Of a stretch of DNA of 64,000 bases, positions 29,971 through 41,242 are shown in pieces; positions within the stretch are counted from its first letter, which is position 1, and each line of letters begins with the position of its first letter. Both the position numbers and the translations under genes were made by a program. The notes beneath the pieces were generated by a model. The model searched no databases. It saw only the letters and a list, made by a program, of their open reading frames with translations, and was not told where the DNA came from. Source of the DNA: Saccharomonospora cyanea NA-134 (lineage in GTDB: Bacteria; Actinomycetota; Actinomycetes; Mycobacteriales; Pseudonocardiaceae). Where the stretch lies: positions 1,968,325 to 2,032,324 of the forward strand of contig NZ_CM001440.1 in assembly GCF_000244975.1 (NCBI RefSeq). The letters run 5' to 3'.

Positions 29971-31181
29971 CAACCGAACGGGTAGTGGGCGTGAATACGG
30001 AAGCCGCCGTCGTCGGTGGCCTCGGTCTCGAACGTGCCGCCCAACAGCTTCGCGCGTTCGGCGAGCCCGGCGAGCCCGTAACCACCGCCGCGGGGCAGCG
30101 CGAGGTTGCGTCGTGACTTCGGGCTGTCGTTACGGACGTCCACGCACACGGTGTCGCGCGTGACCGACACGTTGACGAACGCGGTCGCACCGGGCGCGTG
30201 CTTGCGGACGTTGGTCAAACCCTCCTGCACCGTCCGGTATGCCGCCGCCGACACCTGCGCGGGCAGGGACGTCGGCACGTTCTCCACCCTGACCTGCACC
30301 GGCACACCGGCCTGCTGGACGAGGTCGTCGAGGTCACGGAGGTCCGCCTGGACGGCCATGTCGGCGCCCGACCGCAGAACCCCCACGAGTCCTCGGAGTT
30401 CCTCCAGCGTGCGCGTGCTGAGCGCGCGGATCGTGTCGGCGGTCTTCTTGGCGTCGTCGTCGACGTTCGCCGCGGACAGCACCCCCGCCTGCATGGCGAT
30501 GAGCGTGATGTCGTGGGACACGACGTCGTGCATCTCCCGCGCGAGCCGAGCACGTTCCTCGGCGCGCACCGCCTGCGCGTGCAGTTGTCGTTCCCGGTCG
30601 CGGCTCGCGGCCAGTTCCGTCAGGCGGGCGGCCAGTTCCGTCCTCGCCGCGATCAGCAGCCCGATCGCCACGGGCATACCGGCCACTATCACCCCGTAGA
30701 TGGCGTCGAGGATGTGCATCCGCCACGTGAGGGCGAGAAAGTCGGCCAGTGGCCAGAGCATGAACCGGCACAACCACACCAGCCCGGCACCGGTCCACAT
30801 GTGCCAGTGGAACGGCTTGCGGCTCGCCAGCGATCCCAACGCGAACATGGCCGCGAGTTGGGCCCAGCCCGCGAAGAACCCGGGGACGGCGAGGACGACC
30901 GCGGTGAACGGCAACCTGCGGCGCAGCAGCAGCGCCGCGCAGCTGGCCGCGGAAAGATAGATTGAGTACGACGGCGCTTCCTCGGGAACCACCAGCCACA
31001 CGTCGAGCATCGCGATGACGACGAACGCGATGTCTGTTGCCACCGCTGTGACAGCGGGATTTCTCGAGAGCACGCGTGACCGGACGGACAGTGCCGCGGT
31101 GTGTTTCCGCGGCGGATCGGCAGTCCCCGAGCCAGGACCGCTGACCGGGACTCCGGTGAGGGAGATTCCCTGTGTGGTCAT
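29970..31181 (-). CDS. Orphan NarL-type sensor histidine kinase
   Basis: A 403-residue membrane kinase of the HisKA_3 (NarX/DesK) class. The N-terminal half has four to six hydrophobic helices with little outside the membrane (about residues 45-185), then a dimerisation helix with the phosphoacceptor His in LAREMHDVVSHDITLIAMQAG (about residue 216; shown as 20-residue-limit split: LAREMHDVVSHD, ITLIAMQAG). The ATPase domain has EGLTNVRKHAPG (N box) and GGGYGLAGLAERAKLLGG (G box). Such kinases normally sit beside a LuxR-type regulator; none is next to it, so its partner must be elsewhere. The signal is unknown. Confidence 0.85.
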   Translation of the reverse strand: MTTQGISLTGVPVSGPGSGTADPPRKHTAALSVRSRVLSRNPAVTAVATDIAFVVIAMLDVWLVVPEEAPSYSIYLSAASCAALLLRRRLPFTAVVLAVPGFFAGWAQLAAMFALGSLASRKPFHWHMWTGAGLVWLCRFMLWPLADFLALTWRMHILDAIYGVIVAGMPVAIGLLIAARTELAARLTELAASRDRERQLHAQAVRAEERARLAREMHDVVSHDITLIAMQAGVLSAANVDDDAKKTADTIRALSTRTLEELRGLVGVLRSGADMAVQADLRDLDDLVQQAGVPVQVRVENVPTSLPAQVSAAAYRTVQEGLTNVRKHAPGATAFVNVSVTRDTVCVDVRNDSPKSRRNLALPRGGGYGLAGLAERAKLLGGTFETEATDDGGFRIHAHYPFG

Positions 31182-31275
31182 TGGTTTCGACCTCTCGTCT
31201 TGTGGACTCGACACAGAGAGGTTTCTGCGGCCTGTCGGGGAGCGCAACCCCTGAGCCGTGTGCGGTTGCAACGAA

Positions 31276-31312
31276 ACGCGCGGGACACGTGTGGTTCACG
31301 TGTCCCGCGCGT
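31276..31312 (-). terminator. Strong terminator of the pentose-phosphate operon
   Basis: A perfect 16-bp stem (31276-31291 with 31297-31312) and a 5-nt loop, 11 bases after the pgl stop on the minus strand. On that strand the stem is followed by TTTCGTT, a weak T-rich tail. It separates pgl from the histidine-kinase gene. Confidence 0.75.
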
Positions 31313-31322
31313 CGTCTCCGTT

Positions 31323-32117
31323 TCAGTGAGTGGGCTGGGCCTTCGCCGCTGCGGCCTTGTCGAGCAACCACACGGTGCGCTGTTTTCCGCGGGCTCCGGC
31401 CACCGGAAGGCTCACCGGGTCGGCGCCGGCCAATGCGAGGGCGACGGCGTCAGCCTTGGCCTCTCCCGCGGTGAGTAGCCACACTTCCTGGGCGGCGCGG
31501 ATGGCGGGGAACGTCAGCGACAGCCGCGTGGGTGGCGGCTTCGGGCAGTCGCGGACGGCCACGACCGAAGCCCGGCCCTCCCGGGCGGCGGGGGTGTCCG
31601 GGAAGATCGACGCCGTGTGGCCCTCGCCGCCGAGCCCGAGCAGGAGCACGTCGAACGAGGGGACCTCCACCGCTGATCCGCTCGCTGTGCCGGTCGAACG
31701 GGCGGACGCGGCGAGCACTTCGGCGTAGGCCGCCGCCGCCGCGTCCGGGTCGTCGCCGAAGGCGCCGTCGGAGGCGGCCATCGGGTGGACCCGTGACTCG
31801 TCCACCGGCACATGGTCCAGCAGCGCCGCACGTGCCTGCTTCTCGTTGCGTTCGTCGTCGTCGGCGGGAACGAACCGCTCGTCGCCCCAGTAGACGTCCA
31901 GCCGCGACCAGTCCACGGCGTCACGGGCGGGGCTGCTGCGAACCTGTTCCAGTACGGCGATGCCCGTCCCGCCGCCGGTCAGCACGAGCGAAGCCGAACC
32001 CTTGCGTGCCTGCACCTCGCTGAGGGTGGCGAGCAGCCTCGCCGCGGTGGCCGCGGCGAGGACGTCCTGGTCGGGGTGGACGACGACAGTGGAGTCGGTG
32101 CCGGGAGTGGTGTTCAT
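31323..32117 (-). CDS. pgl: 6-phosphogluconolactonase
   Basis: Hydrolyses 6-phosphogluconolactone, the second step of the oxidative pentose-phosphate pathway. The 264-residue protein of the NagB/Pgl (DevB) family has LTGGGTG, VYWGDERFVP and LLLGLGGEGHTASIFPDTP, the phosphate- and active-site loops of the family. The ATG at 32117 overlaps the opcA stop by ATGA. It is the last gene of tkt-tal-pgi-zwf-opcA-pgl and a strong terminator follows. Confidence 0.93.
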   Translation of the reverse strand: MNTTPGTDSTVVVHPDQDVLAAATAARLLATLSEVQARKGSASLVLTGGGTGIAVLEQVRSSPARDAVDWSRLDVYWGDERFVPADDDERNEKQARAALLDHVPVDESRVHPMAASDGAFGDDPDAAAAAYAEVLAASARSTGTASGSAVEVPSFDVLLLGLGGEGHTASIFPDTPAAREGRASVVAVRDCPKPPPTRLSLTFPAIRAAQEVWLLTAGEAKADAVALALAGADPVSLPVAGARGKQRTVWLLDKAAAAKAQPTH

Positions 32118-33211
32118 GCCTCCGTCTCCTTTTCCGCGTCCGGTGACGTCGGCATGGCCTTGTCCGTGTTCGAGTCTTCCGTGTTCCGCGTGTTCCCCGC
32201 GTTTCCCGTGTTCCGGGCCGCCTTCGCGGGCGGTTTCCGGCCCTTCCGCGCCGCCTTGTCCGTGACAGGCGAGGGCGACTTGGTGGGCTTGCGGGCGGGG
32301 GAGAACTTCGTGAGCCCGCGCAACGCGGCCTCGTAGACCTCGTCGGGATCGAGCCTGCGCAGTTCCTCGATGAGGCAGTCCCGGTTGTCCCGCCGGTGCA
32401 GCGCGATCCGCCGTGCGGGCTGCCCCGGCTGGGTCAACGTGCCCGTCTTGCCGTCGGGACGGTAGAGCTCGATGGGGCCTGAGGGCCGGTCGATGCGGAC
32501 CGCCACGATGCCCTGTGCCTCGGTGGTCTTGACGCGCTTCACCGGAACGTTCAGGTACTCGGCAAGCCAGCCCGCGAGCAGCTCCGTCGAGGGTGAGTCG
32601 GCCTCGCCCGTGACCGACGCGCCGGTGATCGGCTCGTACGGTGGAAGGTCGAGCGCCGACACCAACTGCGCACGCCAGTTGGTCAACCGAGTCCACGCCA
32701 GGTCCGTGTCACCATCCACATAGGACTTACTGCGGGTGGTCAGGGCCCGGATGGGGTTGCTCTCGGCCGCCGAGTCGGTGATGCGGCGCTGCGCGAGCTG
32801 GCCGAGCTGGTCCTTCGACGGCGCCTTAGGTCCCTTGCCCGGCCACCACGTGACGGTGGGCGTGTCGGGCAGCAACAGCGGCACCACCGCGCTCCTGCCC
32901 TGGTTCGCGAGCGGCCCGTACAGGCGCAGCACGATGACGTCACTCGCGCCCGCGTCGCCGCCGACGCGGATCTGACCGTCGATGCGCGGAGCTGCCGTGC
33001 GCGCTCCCTTGGCCACCACGATCACACGCGACGGGTGCTCACGACTCGCCTCGTTGGCCGCGTCGATGGCGTCTTCGAGTTGCTCGTCGTCCTCCGCGGC
33101 GATCACCAGCGTCAGCACCCGGCCCAGCGCCACCGCCCCGCCACGCTCACGGATCTCGACGAGCTTCTTGTTCAACTGCGACGTCGTGGTCGACGGCAGA
33201 TCGATGATCAT
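32114..33211 (-). CDS. opcA: Glucose-6-phosphate dehydrogenase assembly protein OpcA
   Basis: Allosteric/assembly partner of glucose-6-phosphate dehydrogenase, known from cyanobacteria and actinobacteria. The 365-residue protein has a conserved first 300 residues (MIIDLPSTTTSQLNKKL; PDTPTVTWWPGKGPKAPSKD; LAWTRLTNWRAQLVSALD). The last 55 residues are a lysine- and asparagine-rich low-complexity tail with NTGNAGNTRNTEDSNTD-like repeats that is unlike the rest and probably disordered. The ATG at 33211 follows a 114-base gap after zwf. The stop overlaps pgl. Confidence 0.93.
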   Translation of the reverse strand: MIIDLPSTTTSQLNKKLVEIRERGGAVALGRVLTLVIAAEDDEQLEDAIDAANEASREHPSRVIVVAKGARTAAPRIDGQIRVGGDAGASDVIVLRLYGPLANQGRSAVVPLLLPDTPTVTWWPGKGPKAPSKDQLGQLAQRRITDSAAESNPIRALTTRSKSYVDGDTDLAWTRLTNWRAQLVSALDLPPYEPITGASVTGEADSPSTELLAGWLAEYLNVPVKRVKTTEAQGIVAVRIDRPSGPIELYRPDGKTGTLTQPGQPARRIALHRRDNRDCLIEELRRLDPDEVYEAALRGLTKFSPARKPTKSPSPVTDKAARKGRKPPAKAARNTGNAGNTRNTEDSNTDKAMPTSPDAEKETEA

Positions 33212-33247
33212 CGAAGTCTCCTGTGTTGATCCCCGGAAGCCGGCCCG

Positions 33248-33342
33248 GTGTCGGTCACGGACGCCTCCAGTGTCTTGCGGGACCTCCGCACCCGGTCGGC
33301 GTCCCTGACCGCCGAAAAGTGTCGGTCACGGACGCCTCCAGT
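33248..33342. repeat. 24-bp direct repeat copying the zwf 3' end
   Basis: GTGTCGGTCACGGACGCCTC plus CAGT occurs at 33248-33271 and again at 33319-33342. The second copy spans the zwf stop codon and its last codons (WRRP-stop). The first lies in the zwf-opcA gap, 71 bases away. It looks like a local duplication of the end of zwf. Confidence 0.8.
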
Positions 33343-34855
33343 TGCGGCCCGTGCGTGCCAGCATCGCCTCCGCCGACGGCGGCCCCCACGACCCCGGCTC
33401 GTACGGCTCCGGGGTGCCGAGCTTGGCCCAGTGGTCGAGCACCGGGTCGAGAATCTGCCAGGACAGCTCGACCTCCTCGTTGCCGGGGAACAACGACGGC
33501 TCGCCCAGCAGCACGTCGAGGATCAGCCGCTCGTAGGCCTCCGGCGAGCTCTCGGTGAACGCGTGTCCGTAGCCGAAGTCCATCGTGACGTCGCGGACTT
33601 CCATCGTCGTGCCCGGCACCTTCGAGCCGAAGCGCATCGTCACGCCCTCGTCGGGCTGGACCCGGATCACCAGCGCGTTCTCACCGAGCTCCTCGGTGGA
33701 CGTCGAGTCGAACGGCAGGTGCGGTGCCCTCTTGAACACCACGGCCACCTCCGTGACTCGCCGCCCCAGCCGCTTGCCCGTGCGCAGGTAGAACGGCACG
33801 CCCGCCCAGCGGCGGTTGCGCACCTCCAGGGTCACGGCCGCGTACGTCTCGGTGGTGGAGTCCTTGGGGAAACCCTGTTCCTGGTTCAGGCCCGGCACCT
33901 TCTTGCCGCCCTGCCAGCCCCCGGTGTACTGGCCTCGCGCCGTGGTCTCGTCGAACGGGCCCACGGCCTTGGTCGCCCCCAGCACCTTCACCTTCTCGGC
34001 GCGCAACGCCCTCGGATCGAACGACACCGGCTCCTCCATCGCCGTGAGGGCGAGCAGCTGGAGCAGGTGGTTCTGGATGACGTCGCGGGCCGCGCCGATG
34101 CCCTCGTAGTATCCCGCCCGACCACCGAGGCCGATGTCCTCGGCCATCGTGATCTGTACGTGGTCGACGTAGTTCGCGTTCCAGAGCGGTTCGAACAACT
34201 GGTTCGCGAACCGCAGGGCCAGGATGTTCTGCACCGTCTCCTTGCCGAGGTAGTGGTCGATGCGGAACACCGAATCCTCGGGGAAGACGTCGTTGACGAC
34301 GGCGTTGAGTTCCCTGGCGCTGGCGAGGTCGTGACCGAACGGCTTCTCCACGACGACCCGTCGCCACACGTCCTCACTGGACTCCGCGAGCCCGCAGCGC
34401 GCGAGCTGCTTGGTCACCACGGGGAACGCCCACGGCGGGATGGACAGGTAGAACGCGGTGTTGCCGCCGGTGCCGCGTTCCTCGGTCAGCTTCTTCACGG
34501 TCTCGGCGAGCTGGTCGAACGCGTCGTCGTCGTCGAAGGACCCCTGGACGAACCTGATGCCCTCGGCCAGCCGGTTCCACACCGACTCCCGGAACGGCGT
34601 CCGCGCGTGCTCGGCCACGGCGTCGTGCACCTGCTGACCGAAGTCCTGGTCCGCCCACTCCCGGCGGGCGAAGCCGATGAGCGAGAAACCCGCGGGCAGC
34701 AGACCCCGGTTGGCGAGGTCGTAGATCGCGGGCATGAGTTTCTTACGCGACAGGTCGCCGGTGACGCCGAAGATCACCAGGCTCGACGGCCCGGCGATCC
34801 TCGGCAGCCGCTTGTCCCTCGGGTCGCGTAGCGGGTTGGTCCAACCTTGCCTCAT
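33326..34855 (-). CDS. zwf: Glucose-6-phosphate 1-dehydrogenase
   Basis: Oxidises glucose-6-phosphate to the lactone and makes NADPH. The 509-residue protein has the nucleotide-binding FGVTGDLSRKK, EKPFGHD, and the active-site RIDHYLGKETVQN with the catalytic His. FYLRTGKRL is the C-terminal substrate-binding block. It overlaps the pgi stop by ATGA. It ends 114 bases before opcA, where a copied piece of its 3' end is found. OpcA, encoded next, is its assembly partner. Confidence 0.96.
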   Translation of the reverse strand: MRQGWTNPLRDPRDKRLPRIAGPSSLVIFGVTGDLSRKKLMPAIYDLANRGLLPAGFSLIGFARREWADQDFGQQVHDAVAEHARTPFRESVWNRLAEGIRFVQGSFDDDDAFDQLAETVKKLTEERGTGGNTAFYLSIPPWAFPVVTKQLARCGLAESSEDVWRRVVVEKPFGHDLASARELNAVVNDVFPEDSVFRIDHYLGKETVQNILALRFANQLFEPLWNANYVDHVQITMAEDIGLGGRAGYYEGIGAARDVIQNHLLQLLALTAMEEPVSFDPRALRAEKVKVLGATKAVGPFDETTARGQYTGGWQGGKKVPGLNQEQGFPKDSTTETYAAVTLEVRNRRWAGVPFYLRTGKRLGRRVTEVAVVFKRAPHLPFDSTSTEELGENALVIRVQPDEGVTMRFGSKVPGTTMEVRDVTMDFGYGHAFTESSPEAYERLILDVLLGEPSLFPGNEEVELSWQILDPVLDHWAKLGTPEPYEPGSWGPPSAEAMLARTGRNWRRP

Positions 34856-36468
34856 CGAGTGAGCTCCTGTACGGCTCGGACCACGTCCGCGAGGCCCGCG
34901 GCCCGGTCGGTGAGGTGCAACCGGAGCACGGGCCTGCCCGTGTCGGCCAGCACCTGCCCGTCACCGAGGGCCTGGGCCAGCTGCAACGTGCTGAGTGTGT
35001 AGGGGCGGCCCGGCACCGCCACGTCCTCCTCGACCGACCCCGTGATCTGGAGGAAACTGCCGTTCCGGTGACCGCCCTTGTGGTACTGCCCGGTGGAGTG
35101 CAGGAAGCGGGGCCCCCAGCCGAAGGTGGTCTGCCGTCCCGACCGCCGCGCGAGCTCGCTCCGCAGCAGGGTGGCGGACGCGTCGTCGAGCCGGTCGAGG
35201 TAGGCCTGCACGGCGAGGTAGCCGTCGTCGGCGACACCGTCGACGAACTCCCGCAGCACGTCGGTGAGCGTGCCGGTCCCCGCGTCACCCACGGCGCCGT
35301 AGACCTCCACCGGGCCGATCACGGCCGACGGCTCCTCGGTGCCGGAGAGCGCCTGTGGGTTGTCGAGCAACGACCGCGCGGCCTTCTTCGCGGCCTCCAC
35401 GTCGGGCTGGTCGAACGGGTTGATGCCGAGCAGCCTGCCCGCCACCGCGACGGCGTACTCCCACAGCAGGAACTGCGCCCCGAGCGGCCCGGCGGTCGAG
35501 ATGGCCGCGCCCTCCACGGACGGACCCACGGCCACGGCGGTGGCGTCCGCTCCCGCGTCGGCGAAGCCGGGCGCGGTCGGACCCTCGACCACCACGGGCA
35601 GCAGGCCGGTGCCCTGCTTGCCGGTGGACTCGGCGATGAGCTGCTCGGCCCAGTCGCCGAAACCGGCGATGCCGGACCCGGTGTCCGCGAGCACGACCTT
35701 CTCAGCGCCGTCGGCGTGCGCGGCGGCCAGCGCGGCGGCCATGCGGAGAGCCGGGTTGTCCGGGGAGTCGGTGGCCAGTGTCTCGACCACGCCCGCGGCC
35801 TGGTCGAGCAGCCGCGCGACGTCCGCACCCGCCAGCCCCGCGGGCACGAGGCCGAACGCGGTCAGCGCGGAGTAGCGGCCACCCACGTGCGGGTCGGCGA
35901 GGAAGACCTTCCGGTAACCCTCCGACTCGGCGAGCTCGGCCAGGGGCGAGCCGGGATCGGTGACGACGATCATCCGTCGGGCGGCGTCGATTCCGGCCTT
36001 GGCGAACGCCTCGGCGAAGATACGCCGGTGGCTGTCGGTCTCCACGGTGGTGCCGGACTTCGACGACACCACGAGTGCCGTGCGTTCGAGGTCACCGGCG
36101 AGAGCGTCGGCCACCTGGCCCGCGTCGGTGGTGTCCAGCACGGTGAGCGCCACGCCCTCGGTGCCGGTGATCACCTCCGGTGCGAGCGACGAGCCGCCCA
36201 TTCCCGCGAGGACGATCCGGTCGACGCCCTCCGAACGCAGGTCCGTCCGCAACGCCTCGACCTCACCGATCAGCGGTCGCGAGCTCTTGTGCAGCGTGGT
36301 CCACGACAGGCGGATCGACGCTTCCGGTTCGGCCTCGTCGCCCCACAGCGTCGCGGTCTGCGCGGCGAGCGCGCTCGCCACCCGGTCGGAGACGAGCCGG
36401 TCCACCAGCGGGCGCGCCGCGTCGGCGAGGGCGGCGTCGGTGATGTCGACCGTCGTGTGCTCCGCCAT
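34852..36468 (-). CDS. pgi: Glucose-6-phosphate isomerase (transaldolase-linked type)
   Basis: Interconverts glucose-6-phosphate and fructose-6-phosphate. The 538-residue protein has two SIS domains with VLAGMGGSSLAPEV and VVSSKSGTTVET, a sequence type known from bifunctional transaldolase/PGI proteins rather than the ordinary E. coli-type enzyme. It is a separate gene here, but its ATG shares a base with the transaldolase stop (TGATG). This places glucose-6-phosphate recycling inside the pentose-phosphate operon. A second, classical pgi probably exists elsewhere in the genome. Confidence 0.88.
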   Translation of the reverse strand: MAEHTTVDITDAALADAARPLVDRLVSDRVASALAAQTATLWGDEAEPEASIRLSWTTLHKSSRPLIGEVEALRTDLRSEGVDRIVLAGMGGSSLAPEVITGTEGVALTVLDTTDAGQVADALAGDLERTALVVSSKSGTTVETDSHRRIFAEAFAKAGIDAARRMIVVTDPGSPLAELAESEGYRKVFLADPHVGGRYSALTAFGLVPAGLAGADVARLLDQAAGVVETLATDSPDNPALRMAAALAAAHADGAEKVVLADTGSGIAGFGDWAEQLIAESTGKQGTGLLPVVVEGPTAPGFADAGADATAVAVGPSVEGAAISTAGPLGAQFLLWEYAVAVAGRLLGINPFDQPDVEAAKKAARSLLDNPQALSGTEEPSAVIGPVEVYGAVGDAGTGTLTDVLREFVDGVADDGYLAVQAYLDRLDDASATLLRSELARRSGRQTTFGWGPRFLHSTGQYHKGGHRNGSFLQITGSVEEDVAVPGRPYTLSTLQLAQALGDGQVLADTGRPVLRLHLTDRAAGLADVVRAVQELTR

Positions 36469-37589
36469 CAGCTCTGCGCCTTCGCCGAGTCCAGCTGGCC
36501 GCGGACCGTGTCGAGCAGTTCGGCCCAGGACTTGTCGAACTTCTCCACGCCCTCGTCCTCGAGCGTGCGGAAGACGTCGCTGATGTCGATGCCGGCGGCG
36601 GAGAGCCGGTCGAACACCTGCTGCGCCTGCGCGGCCGTGCCCGTCACGGTGTCACCGTGGACGTTCGCGTGGTCCGCCGCGGCTTCGAGGGTCTTCTCGG
36701 GCATCGTGTTGACGGTGCCCGCGACGACGAGTTCGTCCACGTACCGGGTGTCGGAGTAGTCCGGGTTCTTCACGCCGGTGGAGGCCCACAGCGGGCGCTG
36801 CGGGTTGGCTCCCGCCTCCTTGAGCGCCGCCCAGCGCTCACCGGCGAACAGCTCCTCGTACGCGGCGTAGGCGAGCCGGGCGTTGGCGATGGCGGCCTCG
36901 CCGCGCAGGGCCAGCGCCTCGTCGCTGCCGATGGCCTCCAGCCGCTTGTCCACCTCGCTGTCGACACGCGAGACGAAGAACGACGCCACCGACTGGATCC
37001 GCGACAGGTCGTGCCCGTTCGCCTTCGCCTGCTCCAGACCGGCGAAGAACGCCTCGATCACGGCGCGGTAGCGCTCCACCGAGAAGATCAGGGTCACGTT
37101 GACGCTGATGCCGTCGGCCAGGGTCCGCGTGATGGCGGGCAGGCCCTGCTCGGTGGCCGGGATCTTGACGAAGATGTTGGGCCGGTCGACGGTCTTCCAC
37201 AGCTCCTCGGCCTCGGCCACGGTGCGCTCGGTGTCGCGCGCCAGCCCGGGGTCGACCTCGATCGACACGCGGCCGTCGACGCCGTTCGTGGCGGTGTAGA
37301 CGTCGCGGAAGAGGTCCGCTGCCTCACGCACGTCGCTGGTGGTCAGCTCGCGGACGGCGGCGTGTACGTCCGCGTCGCGCGCGGCGAGCTCGCGGATCTG
37401 CTCGTCGTACGCCTCGCCCTTCGACAGGGCACCCGCGAAGATGGTCGGGTTGGTGGTGACCCCGACAACGTGCTTGTCGCGGATCAGTTCTGCGAGGTTG
37501 CCGGAGCGCAGCCGCTCCCGCGACAGGTCGTCGAGCCAGACCGACACTCCTGCCTCGGACAGCTGGGCCAGCCTGTTCGTGTTGCCCAT
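36468..37589 (-). CDS. tal: Transaldolase
   Basis: Transfers a dihydroxyacetone unit between sugar phosphates in the non-oxidative pentose-phosphate pathway. The 373-residue protein has [33 protein letters not shown], and the Schiff-base Lys region [16 protein letters not shown]. This is the longer actinobacterial form. The ATG at 37589 follows GGAAGGGAT about 7 nt upstream. A 16-bp hairpin lies in the 89-base gap from tkt. Confidence 0.95.
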   Translation of the reverse strand: MGNTNRLAQLSEAGVSVWLDDLSRERLRSGNLAELIRDKHVVGVTTNPTIFAGALSKGEAYDEQIRELAARDADVHAAVRELTTSDVREAADLFRDVYTATNGVDGRVSIEVDPGLARDTERTVAEAEELWKTVDRPNIFVKIPATEQGLPAITRTLADGISVNVTLIFSVERYRAVIEAFFAGLEQAKANGHDLSRIQSVASFFVSRVDSEVDKRLEAIGSDEALALRGEAAIANARLAYAAYEELFAGERWAALKEAGANPQRPLWASTGVKNPDYSDTRYVDELVVAGTVNTMPEKTLEAAADHANVHGDTVTGTAAQAQQVFDRLSAAGIDISDVFRTLEDEGVEKFDKSWAELLDTVRGQLDSAKAQS

Positions 37590-37620
37590 GACGTCATCCC
37601 TTCCCACGTTTCGACTCCTC

Positions 37621-37659
37621 GCGGGTGGGCGTCGCGTCGTTACCGCGACGCCCACCCGC
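37621..37659 (-). terminator. Hairpin between tkt and tal
   Basis: A perfect 16-bp stem (37621-37636 with 37644-37659) and a 7-nt loop, 20 bases past the tkt stop. There is no T-tract on the minus strand. It may attenuate transcription between tkt and the downstream tal-pgi-zwf-opcA-pgl genes or stabilise the tkt mRNA 3' end. Confidence 0.6.
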
Positions 37660-37678
37660 CGGACTGCGTGCCGCGACG

Positions 37679-39772
<2,094 letters not shown>

Positions 39773-40151
39773 TGACTCGGCTCCCTGAGGTCTCGCACGT
39801 TGGCTGTTCACTTGCCCGGTTACCCGGTCGTGGCCGTCACAGACGATCTTAATCGATCCTGAACCCCGTGTGCCTGCCGTCTCAGCAGACCTGGCCTGCA
39901 CGGATTCGACACTGTGGCGAGCTCCGGTGGCGGGTACCGGTGAATTCGAGGGCCAGCCTAGTCGACGCGGGTGGGTCGGTCGGAGATCATGGGCACGCCG
40001 GGGACGCGGTTCGCCGCGAGTGCCGGACCGGCGTGACGTGGGTCCCCTCGCCGGGTGCCGCCGGGCGGTGTCCGCTCGCGCTCTACTACGATCTGTCAAG
40101 GTATCGCGTCCATGCCGACGCCCGAGACGAAATCAAGGCACAGGGAGCGAG
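39773..40151. other. 379-base divergent region between tkt and ctaB
   Basis: No gene is supported; one frame is open upstream of ctaB but has no family similarity. It must contain the promoters of both genes. A TACGAT-like hexamer lies near 40086-40091, upstream of ctaB. No repeat of the 31-nt family is present. Confidence 0.5.
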
Positions 40152-41132
40152 ATGTCGTTGGTGAACGCTGCGCACGGGCGCAGTGAGCACACCAGCGCCG
40201 TGCATCCCACTGGCGAGTCGGAAGCTGGTGGCCGGCGAGGTCTGCGTGAGGTCATCGGCGCGTACGCCGCGCTCGCCAAACCGAGGGTGATCGAGCTGCT
40301 GCTCGTCACCACGATTCCCGCGATGTTCCTCGCGGGCCGGGAGATCCCGTCGCCGTGGCTGGTGCTGGCCACGCTCGTCGGCGGCACGATGGCCGCGGGC
40401 AGCGCCAACGCGCTGAACTGTGTCATCGACGCCGACATCGACAAGGTGATGAACCGGACCCGGCGGCGTCCGCTGGTGCGGGACTCCGTGCCGAGGCGCA
40501 ACGCGCTGATCTTCGGTATCGCCCTGGGAGTGGCCTCGTTCGGGCTGCTCTACGCGACGGTGAACCTGCTCGCCGCGGTGCTCGCGGTCGTCACGATCCT
40601 CTTCTACATCTTCGTGTACACGTTGGTGCTCAAGCGGCGGACACCGCAGAACGTCGTCTGGGGCGGCGCGGCGGGCTGCATGCCGGTGGTCATCGGCTGG
40701 GCCGCCGTCCAGGGCACCGTGGAGTGGCCCGCGTTCGTGATGTTCGGGGTCATCTTCTTCTGGACGCCGCCGCACACGTGGGCGCTCGCGATGCGGTACC
40801 GGGAGGACTACGAGCGCGCGGGCGTGCCCATGCTGCCCGTCGTGGCCACCCCGAAGCACGTGGCGAAGCAGATCCTCGTGTACTCGTGGGTCATGGTGGC
40901 GTGGACGTTGTTGCTGATCCCGGCCACCAGTTGGCTCTACACGGCGTTCGCCGTGCTGGCGGGCGCGTGGTTCCTCTTCTACGCGCACCGGCTGTACGCG
41001 GGTGTGGCACGGGGTGAGAAGACGAAGCCGATGGCGCTGTTCCACCGGTCGAACACGTATCTGATGATCGTGTTCGTGGCGCTCGCCGTGGACGCCGCGA
41101 TCGGTATGCCGGTGCTCGGGCTCCCGTTCTAG
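40152..41132 (+). CDS. ctaB: Protoheme IX farnesyltransferase (heme O synthase)
   Basis: UbiA-family membrane prenyltransferase that adds farnesyl to heme B to make heme O for cytochrome aa3 oxidase. The 326-residue protein has about nine helices, the first Asp-rich motif [19 protein letters not shown] and the second [14 protein letters not shown], both needed for Mg-diphosphate binding. The ATG at 40152 has GGGAGCGAG in front. It works with CtaA, encoded 10 kb away on the other strand. The frame upstream of the ATG is rejected as leader sequence. Confidence 0.95.
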   Translation: MSLVNAAHGRSEHTSAVHPTGESEAGGRRGLREVIGAYAALAKPRVIELLLVTTIPAMFLAGREIPSPWLVLATLVGGTMAAGSANALNCVIDADIDKVMNRTRRRPLVRDSVPRRNALIFGIALGVASFGLLYATVNLLAAVLAVVTILFYIFVYTLVLKRRTPQNVVWGGAAGCMPVVIGWAAVQGTVEWPAFVMFGVIFFWTPPHTWALAMRYREDYERAGVPMLPVVATPKHVAKQILVYSWVMVAWTLLLIPATSWLYTAFAVLAGAWFLFYAHRLYAGVARGEKTKPMALFHRSNTYLMIVFVALAVDAAIGMPVLGLPF

Positions 41133-41167
41133 CCCGCCCGTCGTCCACCGCGTCACCGGATGGGGGG

Positions 41168-41186
41168 ACGCGGGAATTACCCGCGT
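41168..41186. promoter_or_regulatory. 19-bp dyad between ctaB and helD
   Basis: ACGCGGGAATTACCCGCGT: 7-bp perfect arms around AATTA, 36 bases after the ctaB stop and 57 bases before the helD-like start. Position fits an operator for helD or a short terminator for ctaB. It does not match the known rifamycin-associated element. Confidence 0.35.
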
Positions 41187-41242
41187 TCCGCGTTCGTTAT
41201 TCCTGGGCCATTCCGTCCCCCGACCGCGAAAGTGGGCTGATT

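Noticed and set aside
41133-41242. Rifamycin-associated element upstream of helD
   Set aside because: The 19-bp dyad present has a different sequence; the published element is not found.
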